64,000 bases of DNA, from positions 17,205 through 81,204 of the forward strand of contig CANRIA010000007.1 of the NCBI GenBank assembly GCA_947630555.1, in the 5' to 3' direction. This DNA comes from an uncultured Clostridia bacterium. GTDB taxonomy: Bacteria > Bacillota > Clostridia > Oscillospirales > Ruminococcaceae. Positions 35,253 to 44,451 of the stretch are shown here, one piece after another. How positions within the stretch are numbered: position 1 is the first letter of the stretch; the number at the start of each line of letters is the position of its first letter. Under the pieces are notes generated by a model. The model was not told where the DNA came from and made no database searches. It worked only from the letters and a program-made list of their open reading frames with translations. Position numbers and translations under genes: made by a program.

Positions 35253-36731
35253 TTATTTTTCAATATCGCAGAGTACCTCGGGCAGCGCGTTTAAAATATC
35301 TTCGGCAATTATACCTCTCGGCGACATTGTCAGGCACAGCTTTTCTGCCGTTTCACCTAAAACGAACGATGCCAGCACGCCGCAAAGTTTTGCACCCTGC
35401 GCCGCCATACCTGCCGTCAGCCCTGCCAGCATATCGCCGCTGCCGCCCTTTGAAAGCGCCGTGTTGCCTTTCGCTGTGATATAGTCACCCTCGCGAGAAA
35501 CAAAAAACGTCTGCGCACCCTTTGCCAGCACCGAAACGCCAAAGCGTTCCGAAAGATCTTTAGCCGCTTCGTATCTGTCAGCAGGGGGCTTTTCAAAGCC
35601 GCACAGCCTCGCCAGTTCCATCGGATGAGGGGTCAACAGCACGTCAGCCCTTGTACTCTTTAGTATATCTATATTCGCCGAAAGACAATTTATGCCGTCC
35701 GCATCAATAATTACGGGACATACCGCATTTTCAAGCACAGCCGACAACAGTTTTTGCGTATCTTCTCCGCAGCCAAGACCGCAGCCAAAAAGCACACTGT
35801 CGGCAGTTTTCACTTCCTGCGCCAGAATATCAGCCGCCGCAGATGATATATACCCCTCATCGTTTTGCGGCAGAGCTTTGAATATCGCGCCGTACATATT
35901 CCCTGCCAGCCTGTCAATTACCGTCTTTACACTGCACAGCTGCACCAGCCCTGCGCCGCTCCTCATAGCCGCTTTTACTGCCATAGCAGCCGCGCCCGTG
36001 TATCTCTCGCTGCCGCAAATGCACACCACTTTTCCAAACGTTCCCTTGTGACCATCGGGCGCTCTTTTTGGCAAAGCGTTTTTCACATCTTCTTTATCGA
36101 GCAAAAGCACGCCCTTAACATCGCTCTGTATGCCTATGTCAGCGACTGTTATTTCGCCAAAATATTTGCAGGCAGGGTATAGCGCCGCAGCAATTTTTGT
36201 CCTGTGCATGGTAACAGTTTCGTGCGCCGCAAAGGTGTTCTCATCTGCCTTGCCCGTTGCACCGTTTACGCCCGAGGGTATATCACACGCTATGCGGTAT
36301 GCATCTGTGCTGTTATATCTGCTGAAAATTCGTGCTATATCTTCCGGCAAACTGCCATTGAACCCCGTGCCGAAAACGCAGTCTGTCACAATATCAAAAT
36401 CTTCTTCCGGCATACTTTCCGTAACGCTGACACCATAGTTTTTCATGCTCTCAAACGCCGCCTGTGCAAGCTTAGTTTTGGGCATACCGCAGCAAAGAAA
36501 GACGGTCGTATCAATGCCGCTTTGAGAGAGTATCTCAGCCGCTGCAAAGCCGTCGCCGCCGTTGTTGCCCTTGCCGCACAGCAAAAGCACCCTTTTAAGC
36601 ATATTTTTATAGCAGACGTCCCTCACCTTTTCTGCAAGAGCCGCGCCTGCGTTTTGCATAAGAAGATAAAGATCCTTACCGCAGTTTTTCTCCGCCAGCG
36701 ACATCTGCTTTGGTGTGTATAGTTCAGTCAT
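35253..36731 (-). CDS. nnr: Bifunctional NAD(P)H-hydrate epimerase / ADP-dependent dehydratase
   Basis: 492 aa. The N-terminal YjeF_N epimerase (1-210; LLLCGKGNNGGDGFAAAEIL) is fused to a C-terminal ribokinase-like dehydratase (215-490; LLTPHPMELARL and KGGSGDMLAGLTAGMAAQG). Together they repair damaged hydrated NADH and NADPH. It overlaps acpS by 8 nt, an arrangement often seen in Firmicutes. Confidence 0.95.
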   Translation of the reverse strand: MTELYTPKQMSLAEKNCGKDLYLLMQNAGAALAEKVRDVCYKNMLKRVLLLCGKGNNGGDGFAAAEILSQSGIDTTVFLCCGMPKTKLAQAAFESMKNYGVSVTESMPEEDFDIVTDCVFGTGFNGSLPEDIARIFSRYNSTDAYRIACDIPSGVNGATGKADENTFAAHETVTMHRTKIAAALYPACKYFGEITVADIGIQSDVKGVLLLDKEDVKNALPKRAPDGHKGTFGKVVCICGSERYTGAAAMAVKAAMRSGAGLVQLCSVKTVIDRLAGNMYGAIFKALPQNDEGYISSAAADILAQEVKTADSVLFGCGLGCGEDTQKLLSAVLENAVCPVIIDADGINCLSANIDILKSTRADVLLTPHPMELARLCGFEKPPADRYEAAKDLSERFGVSVLAKGAQTFFVSREGDYITAKGNTALSKGGSGDMLAGLTAGMAAQGAKLCGVLASFVLGETAEKLCLTMSPRGIIAEDILNALPEVLCDIEK

Positions 36732-37107
36732 TGCCGCCGCTTCCTTTCCTGTAAGCTATAACTACCGCTGTGGCATAGTTTTCGCTGTGAGATATAGAGA
36801 CCGAAAATTCCAGCCCCAATTTCTGAGCTATCTTTTCGGCATTTCCCGAAAGATTTATATACGGCGCACCCATTTCATCGCGAAGCACTTCAACCTCTGC
36901 AAGCTTAAAATCGCGCACGCCCGTGCCCAAAGCCTTTGAAAACGCCTCTTTCGCCGCCCAGTTGCCAGCCATCGAGGGGTAAGGAAAACTTCTCCCCTCA
37001 AACATCTCTCGCTCCTGCGGCGAATAAACGCGCTCAACAAAACTTTGCCTCTGCGCGCTTTTCTTTATCCTGTCAATCTCGACAATATCAGTACCGACCC
37101 TTATCAT
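36724..37107 (-). CDS. acpS: Holo-[acyl-carrier-protein] synthase
   Basis: 127 aa phosphopantetheinyl transferase that activates ACP for fatty acid synthesis. VGTDIVEIDRIKKS with its metal-binding Asp and NWAAKEAFSKALGTGV with its Glu/Lys are diagnostic. It overlaps both the upstream DUF6106 gene (4 nt) and nnr (8 nt). Confidence 0.97.
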   Translation of the reverse strand: MIRVGTDIVEIDRIKKSAQRQSFVERVYSPQEREMFEGRSFPYPSMAGNWAAKEAFSKALGTGVRDFKLAEVEVLRDEMGAPYINLSGNAEKIAQKLGLEFSVSISHSENYATAVVIAYRKGSGGND

Positions 37108-37631
37108 AGCTGTTTGTTTTTAAGTTCTCTCGGAAAATACGGTTTAAGCTCTTCAACAAACTGTTCGCTCGGCGTAAACACCACATAGCACAGTCCCAGC
37201 GTTTTGTGCTTGCACTGCAAGTAATAGTCCCCGTCAGACTGCATATTGTCGGTAGCGTCAACCACCGTGCAGTCTGATGAAAATATCTCTGCGCGCTTCT
37301 CCTCCGTAACCTTGCCAAACTGCATTATTCCCGAAATATCCACGGTTATAAGGCGTTTTCTTTTGCGCTGACCCATTATCTTGTCAACGTCCATATCGCC
37401 GTTTGTAAAGATGTACTCATACTCTATCTTTTTATATACGGCAAAAATATACACCCCATAAAACGCCGCCAGCAGACCGAATATAACAAACCCCAGCACG
37501 GGCAGTATCACCTGCATAAACGTTATTGCCAGCATAAGCGCAAAGCAGCACAAAAACGTCAGCCCGAAAATTTGCAGCCTGTCCTTGCCGTCCTGCCTCC
37601 TTGTCACCATATACTCTTTGAATGTATCCAT
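37104..37631 (-). CDS. DUF6106-like membrane protein
   Basis: 175 aa; ATG at 37631 (MDTFKEYMVTRRQDGKDR) with SD aggtg. Two membrane helices (FGLTFLCCFALMLAITFM and VLPVLGFVIFGLLAAFYGVYIF) are followed by a soluble C-terminal domain (EYEYIFTNGDMDVDKIMGQRKRK). The pattern resembles the DUF6106 family; function unknown. It starts the acpS-nnr operon. Confidence 0.75.
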   Translation of the reverse strand: MDTFKEYMVTRRQDGKDRLQIFGLTFLCCFALMLAITFMQVILPVLGFVIFGLLAAFYGVYIFAVYKKIEYEYIFTNGDMDVDKIMGQRKRKRLITVDISGIMQFGKVTEEKRAEIFSSDCTVVDATDNMQSDGDYYLQCKHKTLGLCYVVFTPSEQFVEELKPYFPRELKNKQL

Positions 37632-37721
37632 ACAAAACACCTGCTGTTCAATATATTTAATATAATGCTATTGTACCACATATACAAAAAAATTGCAAGC
37701 GCGAAAAGAAAAATCAGAAAA

Positions 37722-37755
37722 ATACCCTGATGCTCGATATGAACATCAGGGTATC
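37722..37755 (-). terminator. Terminator of the 38606 lipoprotein gene
   Basis: Perfect 11-bp stem ATACCCTGATG / CATCAGGGTAT; on the minus strand TTTTTC follows. Confidence 0.75.
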
Positions 37756-37805
37756 CCATCATCATTCAATTATGCTAAACATTTGTTAAATGCTTGCTTG
37801 TGAAA

Positions 37806-38606
37806 TTATTCAGCGGCAGGAGCCTCTACGGGGTCGCCAAGTGTAATGCTTGATACGTTGATACCGTAGGTCTGGAATACGAGACCGCCCCACTGTGAAC
37901 CGTCATCGTTGGTAGCCATATTGTCATATACAGCCTGAATGCACTCGGGAGTGAGGTTGATAGTAACGCTCTCGCTGCTCCAGTTGCCGTCAGCGTCCTG
38001 GCAGAATACTATGCATCCGTCAGACTGCATGAAGCATTCGCCTGTGAAGTCTGCCTTCTGAGCGCCGCCTATAGATTCTCTTGCATCGAGTTCTTCGGGT
38101 ATGCCTGTAACATAAGGAGTTCCCTCGGGAGCTTCAGCATAAAGCTTAGTCCAGCCGTTTGCAAAAGCAGGAGCAAGCAGATAGTACTGATAGTAAGACT
38201 CTTCAAGAGTGGTCATGTCCATGGTCTTCTCAAACGTATAGTTGATAGTCATAGAGCAGCCTGTTTCCTTATAGTCTTCCAGCCATTCAACATTGAAGAA
38301 GTTAACAACGTTGCCCTCGTCATCAATAACGAAGTTAGGTGTGCTCCAGTCGCCGGGGTACTCGCCGTCAGTGTTGGCTGTACCGCTGAATTCAACAGCC
38401 TCAGCCTCGCTGCTGTCAGCAGCAGAAGAAGTTTCCTCAGCGGTGGTGGTCTCTTCGGGCTTGCTTTCCTCGGGAGCAGTAGTGGTCTCCGCAGCGGAAG
38501 AAGTGGTATCGGCAGCAGCAGATGAAGATGAAGAATCATCGCCGCAAGCTGCAAACATAGTAGCAGCCATCATCATAGAAACAATTATTGCAAGTTTCTT
38601 TTTCAT
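37806..38606 (-). CDS. Secreted lipoprotein with Ser/Thr/Glu linker
   Basis: 266 aa; ATG at 38606 with SD ggaggt. Signal peptide and lipobox MFAACG, then a low-complexity linker (residues about 24-65, repeats such as ETTTAPEESKPEETTT) and a compact C-terminal domain of about 190 residues ending GLVFQTYGINVSSITLGD. That end is reminiscent of beta-sandwich carbohydrate-binding domains, but this is only suggestive. Its 5' region is shared with the next gene upstream, indicating duplication. Confidence 0.8.
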   Translation of the reverse strand: MKKKLAIIVSMMMAATMFAACGDDSSSSSAAADTTSSAAETTTAPEESKPEETTTAEETSSAADSSEAEAVEFSGTANTDGEYPGDWSTPNFVIDDEGNVVNFFNVEWLEDYKETGCSMTINYTFEKTMDMTTLEESYYQYYLLAPAFANGWTKLYAEAPEGTPYVTGIPEELDARESIGGAQKADFTGECFMQSDGCIVFCQDADGNWSSESVTINLTPECIQAVYDNMATNDDGSQWGGLVFQTYGINVSSITLGDPVEAPAAE

Positions 38607-38661
38607 TTCAATTACCTCCATAAATAGATGTTATCCATTGAATAAAAATTATTCTATGCTA

Positions 38662-38690
38662 ATTATAACATCTGAAAAATCAAAAGTCAA
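38662..38690 (-). promoter_or_regulatory. Promoter of the 38606 lipoprotein gene
   Basis: TTGACT, 17-nt spacer, TATAAT. The -35 box and following TTTTG match the promoter of the neighbouring lipoprotein gene. Confidence 0.6.
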
Positions 38691-38811
38691 CGTGATAATC
38701 GCAGTGATTTTTAATTAAAAATCAGCCTTTTTTCATGTATTATGCACAAGTAAACGTTACCACATGACCGATTTTTACCAGTGCCATACTGCAAGAATAT
38801 GAAAGCCCTTG

Positions 38812-39633
38812 TTATTCAGCGGTCTCAAGCTCGCCCTCAGGAGATTCTAACTTGATAGATACATCTTCGTCGGCAGCCTTGTCGGTCGGCAGACCCGAAA
38901 CAGTAAACTTGATAACTACAGGGTCTTCAGACTGCCATGTCAAGCACTGATATTCGTCAATACCTCTCTGGTCTATCTGCTCGCCTGCCCAGCTGTTTAC
39001 TACTTTAACAGTACCGCCGTGATTGTCCGTACCGTTATCCTCCATGCCTACTTCGGAACCTGTAAGGTCGAATGTCTTGCCGTCCTGCTGATACTCTGTA
39101 AGAGTTATCTTTGCATCGGGGTAATCCTTGAATGTTGCAACGCCGTCTGTAACCACAACGGGTATTGTGGTGTCAAGACCTACCCAGCCCAGCAGTGCTT
39201 CATCAAATCCGCACCACCAGCCCTCAATGCTTACTTCATAGTCGCCGTTGCCGGTAATGTAAACATCATTGCAGGTTGCAGCGAACGACTTGTTGCTGGA
39301 TTCGTTGAGCAAAAGCTCTCCAACAGCGTTTCTGTGCTCCCAAGAGTCTCTTACCTGGAAAGATATGCCTGCAATGCCGTAAGCGTTTTCGGGCAGCTCA
39401 ACGGGTTCGGGAAGCGTTACCTTTGCAGCCTCAGTTTCCTCGGCAGTTGTTTCCTCGGGCTTGCTCTCTTCGGGAGCGGTAGTGGTTTCTGCATCTGAAT
39501 TTGTATCGGCGGCAGATTCTGCCGGTGCTGTAGTGGTTTCATTTGCCTTTGATGAAGACGACGAATCGCCGCAGGAAGCAAACATTGTTGCAGCCATCAT
39601 CATGGCGGCGAGTATCGCAAGTTTCTTTTTCAT
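38812..39633 (-). CDS. Secreted lipoprotein, paralogous N-terminus to 38606 gene
   Basis: 273 aa. The second of two adjacent ATGs (39633) has the better SD spacing (ggagg, 7 nt). The signal peptide MKKKLAILAAMMMAATMFASC and the Thr/Glu linker closely match the 38606 gene. The C-terminal domain (LPENAYGIAGISFQVRDSWEHR...) is different in sequence but similar in size and is also probably beta-rich. Both may present binding domains at the cell surface; ligand unknown. Confidence 0.8.
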   Translation of the reverse strand: MKKKLAILAAMMMAATMFASCGDSSSSSKANETTTAPAESAADTNSDAETTTAPEESKPEETTAEETEAAKVTLPEPVELPENAYGIAGISFQVRDSWEHRNAVGELLLNESSNKSFAATCNDVYITGNGDYEVSIEGWWCGFDEALLGWVGLDTTIPVVVTDGVATFKDYPDAKITLTEYQQDGKTFDLTGSEVGMEDNGTDNHGGTVKVVNSWAGEQIDQRGIDEYQCLTWQSEDPVVIKFTVSGLPTDKAADEDVSIKLESPEGELETAE

Positions 39634-39700
39634 CATTATTCCTCCTTATAATTTTTTGGATAAAGATGATATAGATACAGTCTATCTCTATCCTGTTGTC

Positions 39701-39730
39701 ATTATAACACTTTGCAGGCGCAAAAGTCAA
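39701..39730 (-). promoter_or_regulatory. Promoter of the 39633 lipoprotein gene
   Basis: TTGACT, 18-nt spacer, TATAAT on the minus strand. Confidence 0.6.
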
Positions 39731-39810
39731 CATTATTTTTATAATATATTTCACTGCCTTATTTGGCTACATTGCACAAAAAACGTAACGGCTTTGTAAT
39801 AATTGTAACA

Positions 39811-39844
39811 AAAAGTCCTTCCACTTACCATGAAAGGACTTTTA
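39811..39844 (-). terminator. Terminator of the hydrogenase operon
   Basis: AAAAGTCCTT / AAGGACTTTT stem with a minus-strand T-run, directly after hydA. Confidence 0.7.
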
Positions 39845-39886
39845 ATATTACTGAAATTTTACATTTCTGTAACTGACTTTAAGCCG

Positions 39887-41626
39887 TCACATACCTCTCT
39901 TAACGTATGAAGTATGCAGAACGTGATGTGCCTTTTCAGAGCCCGGCTTGCCGAAATACTCAGCATATACCTGCTTTATGGCAGGGTTCTCGTGAGATTT
40001 TCTTATCGGCATACTTGCATCAAGATCATAAAGCACTTTAGCTCTCTTAGCTCTGATGTCAACAGTGTTTCTGATATAACCCGGCTGCTGCGGCTGACCA
40101 CCGCCGTTTACGCATCCGCCCGGGCAGCCCATTATCTCAATAAACTGATAATCAGCCTCGCCTGCCGCAACTTTCTTGAGTATCTCTTTGGCATTTGCAA
40201 GACCCGAAGCAACCGCAACCTTTACTTTCATGCCGGCAACGTCGTATTCTGCCTCTTTAATGCCCTGAGTGCCTCTTACCTCTGTAAAGTCTACAGACTT
40301 GAGTTCCTCGCCTGTAAGCGTTTCAACGGCAGTTCTGAGAGCAGCTTCCATAACGCCGCCCGTTGCGCCGAATATAACGCCTGCGCCTGTCGAAAGTCCC
40401 AAAGGCTCGTCAAACTTCTCATCGGGCAGCTCGTTGAACTTAATGCCTGCCTTGTCTATCATTCTGCCAAGCTCTCTGGTAGTCATAGCATAGTCAACGT
40501 CGGGAACGCCTGCCGCGTTCTCATCGTCTCTGCCTATCTCGAATTTCTTTGCGGTACACGGCATAACAGCCACTACAACGAGGTCTTTCGGGTCTATGCC
40601 CATTTTCTCAGCATAGTAAGTTTTAGCCGTTGCGCCGAACATCTGCATAGGTGACTTGCAGCTTGAAAGGTTCTCTGTCAGGTCGGGGAAATAGTGCTCG
40701 CAGTATTTAACCCAGCCGGGTGAGCAAGAGGTTATCATCGGCAGAGTACCGCCGTTTTGAACTCTCTCAACGAACTCGTTAGCCTCTTCCATTATAGTAA
40801 GGTCGGCTGCAAAGTCGGTATCGAACACCTTGTCAAAGCCAAGCCTTCTCAGTGCGCAAGCCATTTTGCCCTCAACGTCAGTGCCTATCGGCATACCAAA
40901 GCACTCGCCGAGACCTGCTCTTACCGCAGGTGCGGTCTGAACTATAACAGTCTTTGTCGGGTCTGCAATAGCGGCAAATACGTCGTCTATGCATTCCTTT
41001 TCTCTCAGTGCCCCGGTCGGGCAAACTGCGATACACTGACCGCATGATACGCAAGTGGTATCAGCCAGACCGTTTTCAAAGCTTGTGCCGATAATGGTTC
41101 TGAAGCCTCTCTCGTTAGCGCCTATAACGCCAACAGACTGCACCTTTTCACATACAGCAGCGCAGCGGCGGCAGAGAATGCACTTGCCGTTATCTCTTAT
41201 CATATGCGCGGCAGATTCGTCAACTTCTGTTTCTGTTCTTACGCCTGCAAAGTATTCCTCATCATCAACGCCAAGGTCGCGGCAGAGTTTCTGCAATTCG
41301 CAGTTACCGCTTCTCACGCAGGAGAGGCACTTCTTATCGTGATTTGAGAGCAGCAGCTGCAATGTAGTCTTTCTTGACTCCAGCACCTTCGGAGAGTTTG
41401 TGAATACCTCCATGCCCTCATTTATCGGGTATACGCAGGAAGCCACCAGGCTTCTCGCTCCCTTTACCTCAACAACGCAGATACGGCAAGCGCCGATCTC
41501 ATTTATGTCTTTCAGAAAGCAAAGGGTCGGGATCTCTATGCCTGCGTACCTTGCCGCTTCCAGAATGGTAGCACCCTTGGGGGCGGAAACGGGAACGCCG
41601 TTGATCTTTATATTAACCATATCCAT
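39887..41626 (-). CDS. hydA: NADH/ferredoxin-linked [FeFe] hydrogenase catalytic subunit
   Basis: 579 aa. N-terminal [2Fe-2S] ferredoxin domain (PTLCFLKDINEIGACRICVV), a His/Cys cluster site (HDKKCLSCVRSGNCELQKLC) and two [4Fe-4S] sites (CILCRRCAAVCEKVQ, CVSCGQCIAVCPTGAL). The H-cluster domain has TSCSPGWVKYCE, MPCTAKKFE and EIMGCPGGCVNGGGQP. With HydB and HydC it forms the trimeric enzyme that couples NADH and reduced ferredoxin to H2. Last gene of the operon. Confidence 0.97.
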   Translation of the reverse strand: MDMVNIKINGVPVSAPKGATILEAARYAGIEIPTLCFLKDINEIGACRICVVEVKGARSLVASCVYPINEGMEVFTNSPKVLESRKTTLQLLLSNHDKKCLSCVRSGNCELQKLCRDLGVDDEEYFAGVRTETEVDESAAHMIRDNGKCILCRRCAAVCEKVQSVGVIGANERGFRTIIGTSFENGLADTTCVSCGQCIAVCPTGALREKECIDDVFAAIADPTKTVIVQTAPAVRAGLGECFGMPIGTDVEGKMACALRRLGFDKVFDTDFAADLTIMEEANEFVERVQNGGTLPMITSCSPGWVKYCEHYFPDLTENLSSCKSPMQMFGATAKTYYAEKMGIDPKDLVVVAVMPCTAKKFEIGRDDENAAGVPDVDYAMTTRELGRMIDKAGIKFNELPDEKFDEPLGLSTGAGVIFGATGGVMEAALRTAVETLTGEELKSVDFTEVRGTQGIKEAEYDVAGMKVKVAVASGLANAKEILKKVAAGEADYQFIEIMGCPGGCVNGGGQPQQPGYIRNTVDIRAKRAKVLYDLDASMPIRKSHENPAIKQVYAEYFGKPGSEKAHHVLHTSYVKRGM

Positions 41627-41644
41627 ATTATACTATCCTCCCTA

Positions 41645-43459
41645 TTACTTCTTGGAAATTGCGCCGAACTTACACTGAGCCATGCACGCGCCGCACTTTA
41701 CGCACTTCTCCGGATCTATAGCCAGAGCAGGCAGCTTCTTGCCGGGAGCGGTGTAATCGGTCTTTGATATAGCGCTGGCAGGGCACTGTCTTGCACACAT
41801 ACCGCAGCCTATGCACTTTTCCTTGTCTATCTCATAGCTGAGCAGATCTTTACATACGCCGGCAGGGCACTTCTTGTCTACAACGTGGGCGATATACTCG
41901 TCCTTGAAGTAGCGAAGTGTTGAAAGCACGGGGTTGGGGGCTGTCTGACCCAGACCGCAAAGAGAATTGTCTTTGATGTAGTAGCTAAGCTTCTCTATCC
42001 TGTCCAGATCTTCCAGAGTAGCCTGACCCTTAGTTACCTTGTCGAGCATTTCAAGAAGTCTTCTTGTACCTATACGGCAGGGCGTACATTTACCGCAGGA
42101 CTCATCAACAGTGAACTGGAGGAAGAACTTGGCTATATCAACCATACAGTTGTCCTCGTCCATAACGATAAGTCCGCCCGAGCCCATCATAGAGCCTATA
42201 GCGATAAGGTTATCGTAATCTATAGGAACATCAAGATTCTCAGCCGAGATGCAGCCGCCCGAAGGTCCGCCTGTCTGTGCAGCCTTGAACTTTTTGCCGT
42301 TGGGTATGCCGCCGCCTATCTCTTCTATAATAGTCCTCAGCGTAGTACCCATAGGAACTTCAACAAGTCCCGTATTGTTTATCTTGCCGCCAAGGGCGAA
42401 CACCTTAGTGCCCTTTGATTTTTCCGTACCCATTTCTGCGAACCATTCAGCGCCGTTGAGAATTATTCTCGGAACGTTTGCATATGTCTCAACGTTATTA
42501 AGAATGGTAGGTCTCTCAAACAGACCCTTTACAGCAGGGAACGGAGGTCTCGGACGAGGCTCGCCTCTGTTGCCCTCGATAGAAGTCATAAGAGCAGTCT
42601 CCTCACCGCAGACGAATGCGCCCGCGCCAAGTCTCAGACCTATATCAAAATCAAATCCCGTACCGAATATATCTTTACCCAAAAGTCCGTATTCATGCGC
42701 CTGATTTATAGCAATTTCCAGACGTTTAACAGCTATAGGATACTCAGCACGAACATAGATGTAACCCTGCGAAGCGCCTATTGCGTAACCTGCTATAGCC
42801 ATAGCTTCCAGTACAACGTGGGGGTCGCCCTCAAGTACCGAACGATCCATGAATGCGCCCGGGTCGCCCTCGTCAGCGTTACAGCAGACATACTTCTGTC
42901 CGCCGTCCTGAACGAAGTTTCTTGCCATCTGCCATTTGCGGCCTGTCGGGAAGCCTGCGCCGCCTCTGCCTCTCAGTCCCGAAGCAAGAATGGTATCAAT
43001 AACCTGCTCGGGGGTCATCTCTGTAAGAGCCTTGCCCAGAGCCTCATATCCGCCTGTGCCTATATATTCCTCGATATTCTCGGGGTTGATAACGCCGCAG
43101 TTGCGAAGCGCTATTCTCTTCTGATTTCTGTAGAAGTCGGTATCCTGAAGCGACTTTACACCCTCGGTGGTAACGGTCTCATCATAAACGAGCCTTGATA
43201 CTACACGGCCCTTTACAAGGTGCTCTGCAACTATTTCCTCAATATCCGCTTCCTTTACCATCGAATAGAAAGTACCTTCGGGGTAAACTATCATTATCGG
43301 GCCCAGCGCGCAAAGTCCGAAGCAGCCCGTCTTGACTACCTGAACTTCCTTGTCCAGACCGTTCTTGGCGATCTCGAAATTAAGCTTTTCGATAATAGCC
43401 TGACTTCCCGAAGAAGTACAGCCTGTTCCGCCGCATACCAAAACGTGTGAACGATACAT
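41645..43459 (-). CDS. hydB: Hydrogenase flavoprotein subunit, NuoF-like
   Basis: 604 aa. An N-terminal thioredoxin-like [2Fe-2S] domain (VCGGTGCTSSGS) precedes the FMN/NADH module (GLRGRGGAGFPTGRKW, CCNADEGDPGAFMDRSVLEGDPH) and a [4Fe-4S] site ESCGKCTPCRIGT. The C-terminus has two further [4Fe-4S] clusters (CIGCGMCARQCP and CVKCGACMAQCKFG). Electrons from NADH enter here in the bifurcating-type complex with HydA and HydC. Confidence 0.96.
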   Translation of the reverse strand: MYRSHVLVCGGTGCTSSGSQAIIEKLNFEIAKNGLDKEVQVVKTGCFGLCALGPIMIVYPEGTFYSMVKEADIEEIVAEHLVKGRVVSRLVYDETVTTEGVKSLQDTDFYRNQKRIALRNCGVINPENIEEYIGTGGYEALGKALTEMTPEQVIDTILASGLRGRGGAGFPTGRKWQMARNFVQDGGQKYVCCNADEGDPGAFMDRSVLEGDPHVVLEAMAIAGYAIGASQGYIYVRAEYPIAVKRLEIAINQAHEYGLLGKDIFGTGFDFDIGLRLGAGAFVCGEETALMTSIEGNRGEPRPRPPFPAVKGLFERPTILNNVETYANVPRIILNGAEWFAEMGTEKSKGTKVFALGGKINNTGLVEVPMGTTLRTIIEEIGGGIPNGKKFKAAQTGGPSGGCISAENLDVPIDYDNLIAIGSMMGSGGLIVMDEDNCMVDIAKFFLQFTVDESCGKCTPCRIGTRRLLEMLDKVTKGQATLEDLDRIEKLSYYIKDNSLCGLGQTAPNPVLSTLRYFKDEYIAHVVDKKCPAGVCKDLLSYEIDKEKCIGCGMCARQCPASAISKTDYTAPGKKLPALAIDPEKCVKCGACMAQCKFGAISKK

Positions 43460-43479
43460 ATTATGTACTCCTCCTTAAA

Positions 43480-43842
43480 TTATTTGAATGTATACTCGGC
43501 AACTACCTGACCTCTTACAAGGTGCTTGTCTATAACTTCGGCAGCCTTTTCGGGGGTCATTTTAATGTATGTTACCTTTTCTTTGCCGGGTTCCATTACC
43601 TCAACTATAGGTTCATACTGGCAAAGACCTATGCAGCCTGTCTGGGTAACAACTACCTTGTCATTAATTCCCTTGGCAGCAACGCCCTCAACAAAAGCGT
43701 TGAGCACCGGTCTTGCGCCGGAAGCTATACCGCAGGTAGCCATACCTACAACAACTCTTGTGGTGGTCTCGTCCTCGTGACGCATACCTACCTGACCCTG
43801 CATTTTTTCGCGTATAGCCTTCAGTTCTTCCAAAGATTTCAC
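43480..43842 (-). CDS. [2Fe-2S] thioredoxin-like ferredoxin
   Basis: 120 aa. Four cysteines (CGIASGARP and QTGCIGLCQYEP) in a NuoE/NuoF-type thioredoxin-like fold suggest one [2Fe-2S] cluster. It lies between the HATPase gene and hydB, as in other clostridial hydrogenase operons, and may be an electron-transfer or assembly partner of the complex. Confidence 0.9.
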   Translation of the reverse strand: MKSLEELKAIREKMQGQVGMRHEDETTTRVVVGMATCGIASGARPVLNAFVEGVAAKGINDKVVVTQTGCIGLCQYEPIVEVMEPGKEKVTYIKMTPEKAAEVIDKHLVRGQVVAEYTFK

Positions 43843-43893
43843 TTAAATCACCATTCCTTTACTGATTTGCATTTACACGCCGACAGCCCTTGA

Positions 43894-44451
43894 CTATAAA
43901 ATTATATCGCCGTCGGTCTCTTTTTTGTTTTCGGAAAGATATTCTTTTATATAATCCGAAACGTCGGGAACATCAAAGGGCACGCCCTCAAGTATCTCCC
44001 TAAGTTCTCTCGTGTCAAGAACGAATCCTCTTTCATTTACTTTGTAGCAGTATACAAAGTCTGTATCCTTGTTCAATGTGATGAGGCTGTGCATCGTCGA
44101 GGTCATATCCCCCAGCGGCATTCTGTCAATGCTCGATATAACGAAAGTCGCGGTTACGGTAGTGCCCACGCCCTTTTTCGAGGTTATCTCAAACTCTCCG
44201 CCGGTGCTTTCGGCTGCAAGCTTGAAAAAAGATACCCCAAGTCCCACTTTTCTTGTGGTGCGCGTGGTAAAGAACGGGTCGCACACCCTTGCAAGCTGCT
44301 CTTCGTCCATACCCTTGCCGTTATCCTTAATAACTATCGTCATAAGGTCTCTCGCCGTATCACTGCACACCGATATCTCTATCAGCGTTGCCTCTGCCTT
44401 GACGGAGTTTTCCGCTACGTCAAGCACATTGAGCGAAAGCTCGGTCATCAT
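43894..44451 (-). CDS. HATPase-domain protein in the hydrogenase operon
   Basis: 185 aa GHKL ATP-binding protein without a phosphoacceptor domain: IVIKDNGKGMDEEQL (N/G1 boxes) and KVGLGVSFFKLAAESTGGEF (G2). The C-terminal extension is unique. It overlaps hydC by 4 nt. A protein kinase or ATP-dependent regulatory role similar to anti-sigma factors is inferred. The plus-strand RsbW-like gene at 45677 is a second ATPase of the same type. Confidence 0.9.
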   Translation of the reverse strand: MMTELSLNVLDVAENSVKAEATLIEISVCSDTARDLMTIVIKDNGKGMDEEQLARVCDPFFTTRTTRKVGLGVSFFKLAAESTGGEFEITSKKGVGTTVTATFVISSIDRMPLGDMTSTMHSLITLNKDTDFVYCYKVNERGFVLDTRELREILEGVPFDVPDVSDYIKEYLSENKKETDGDIIL

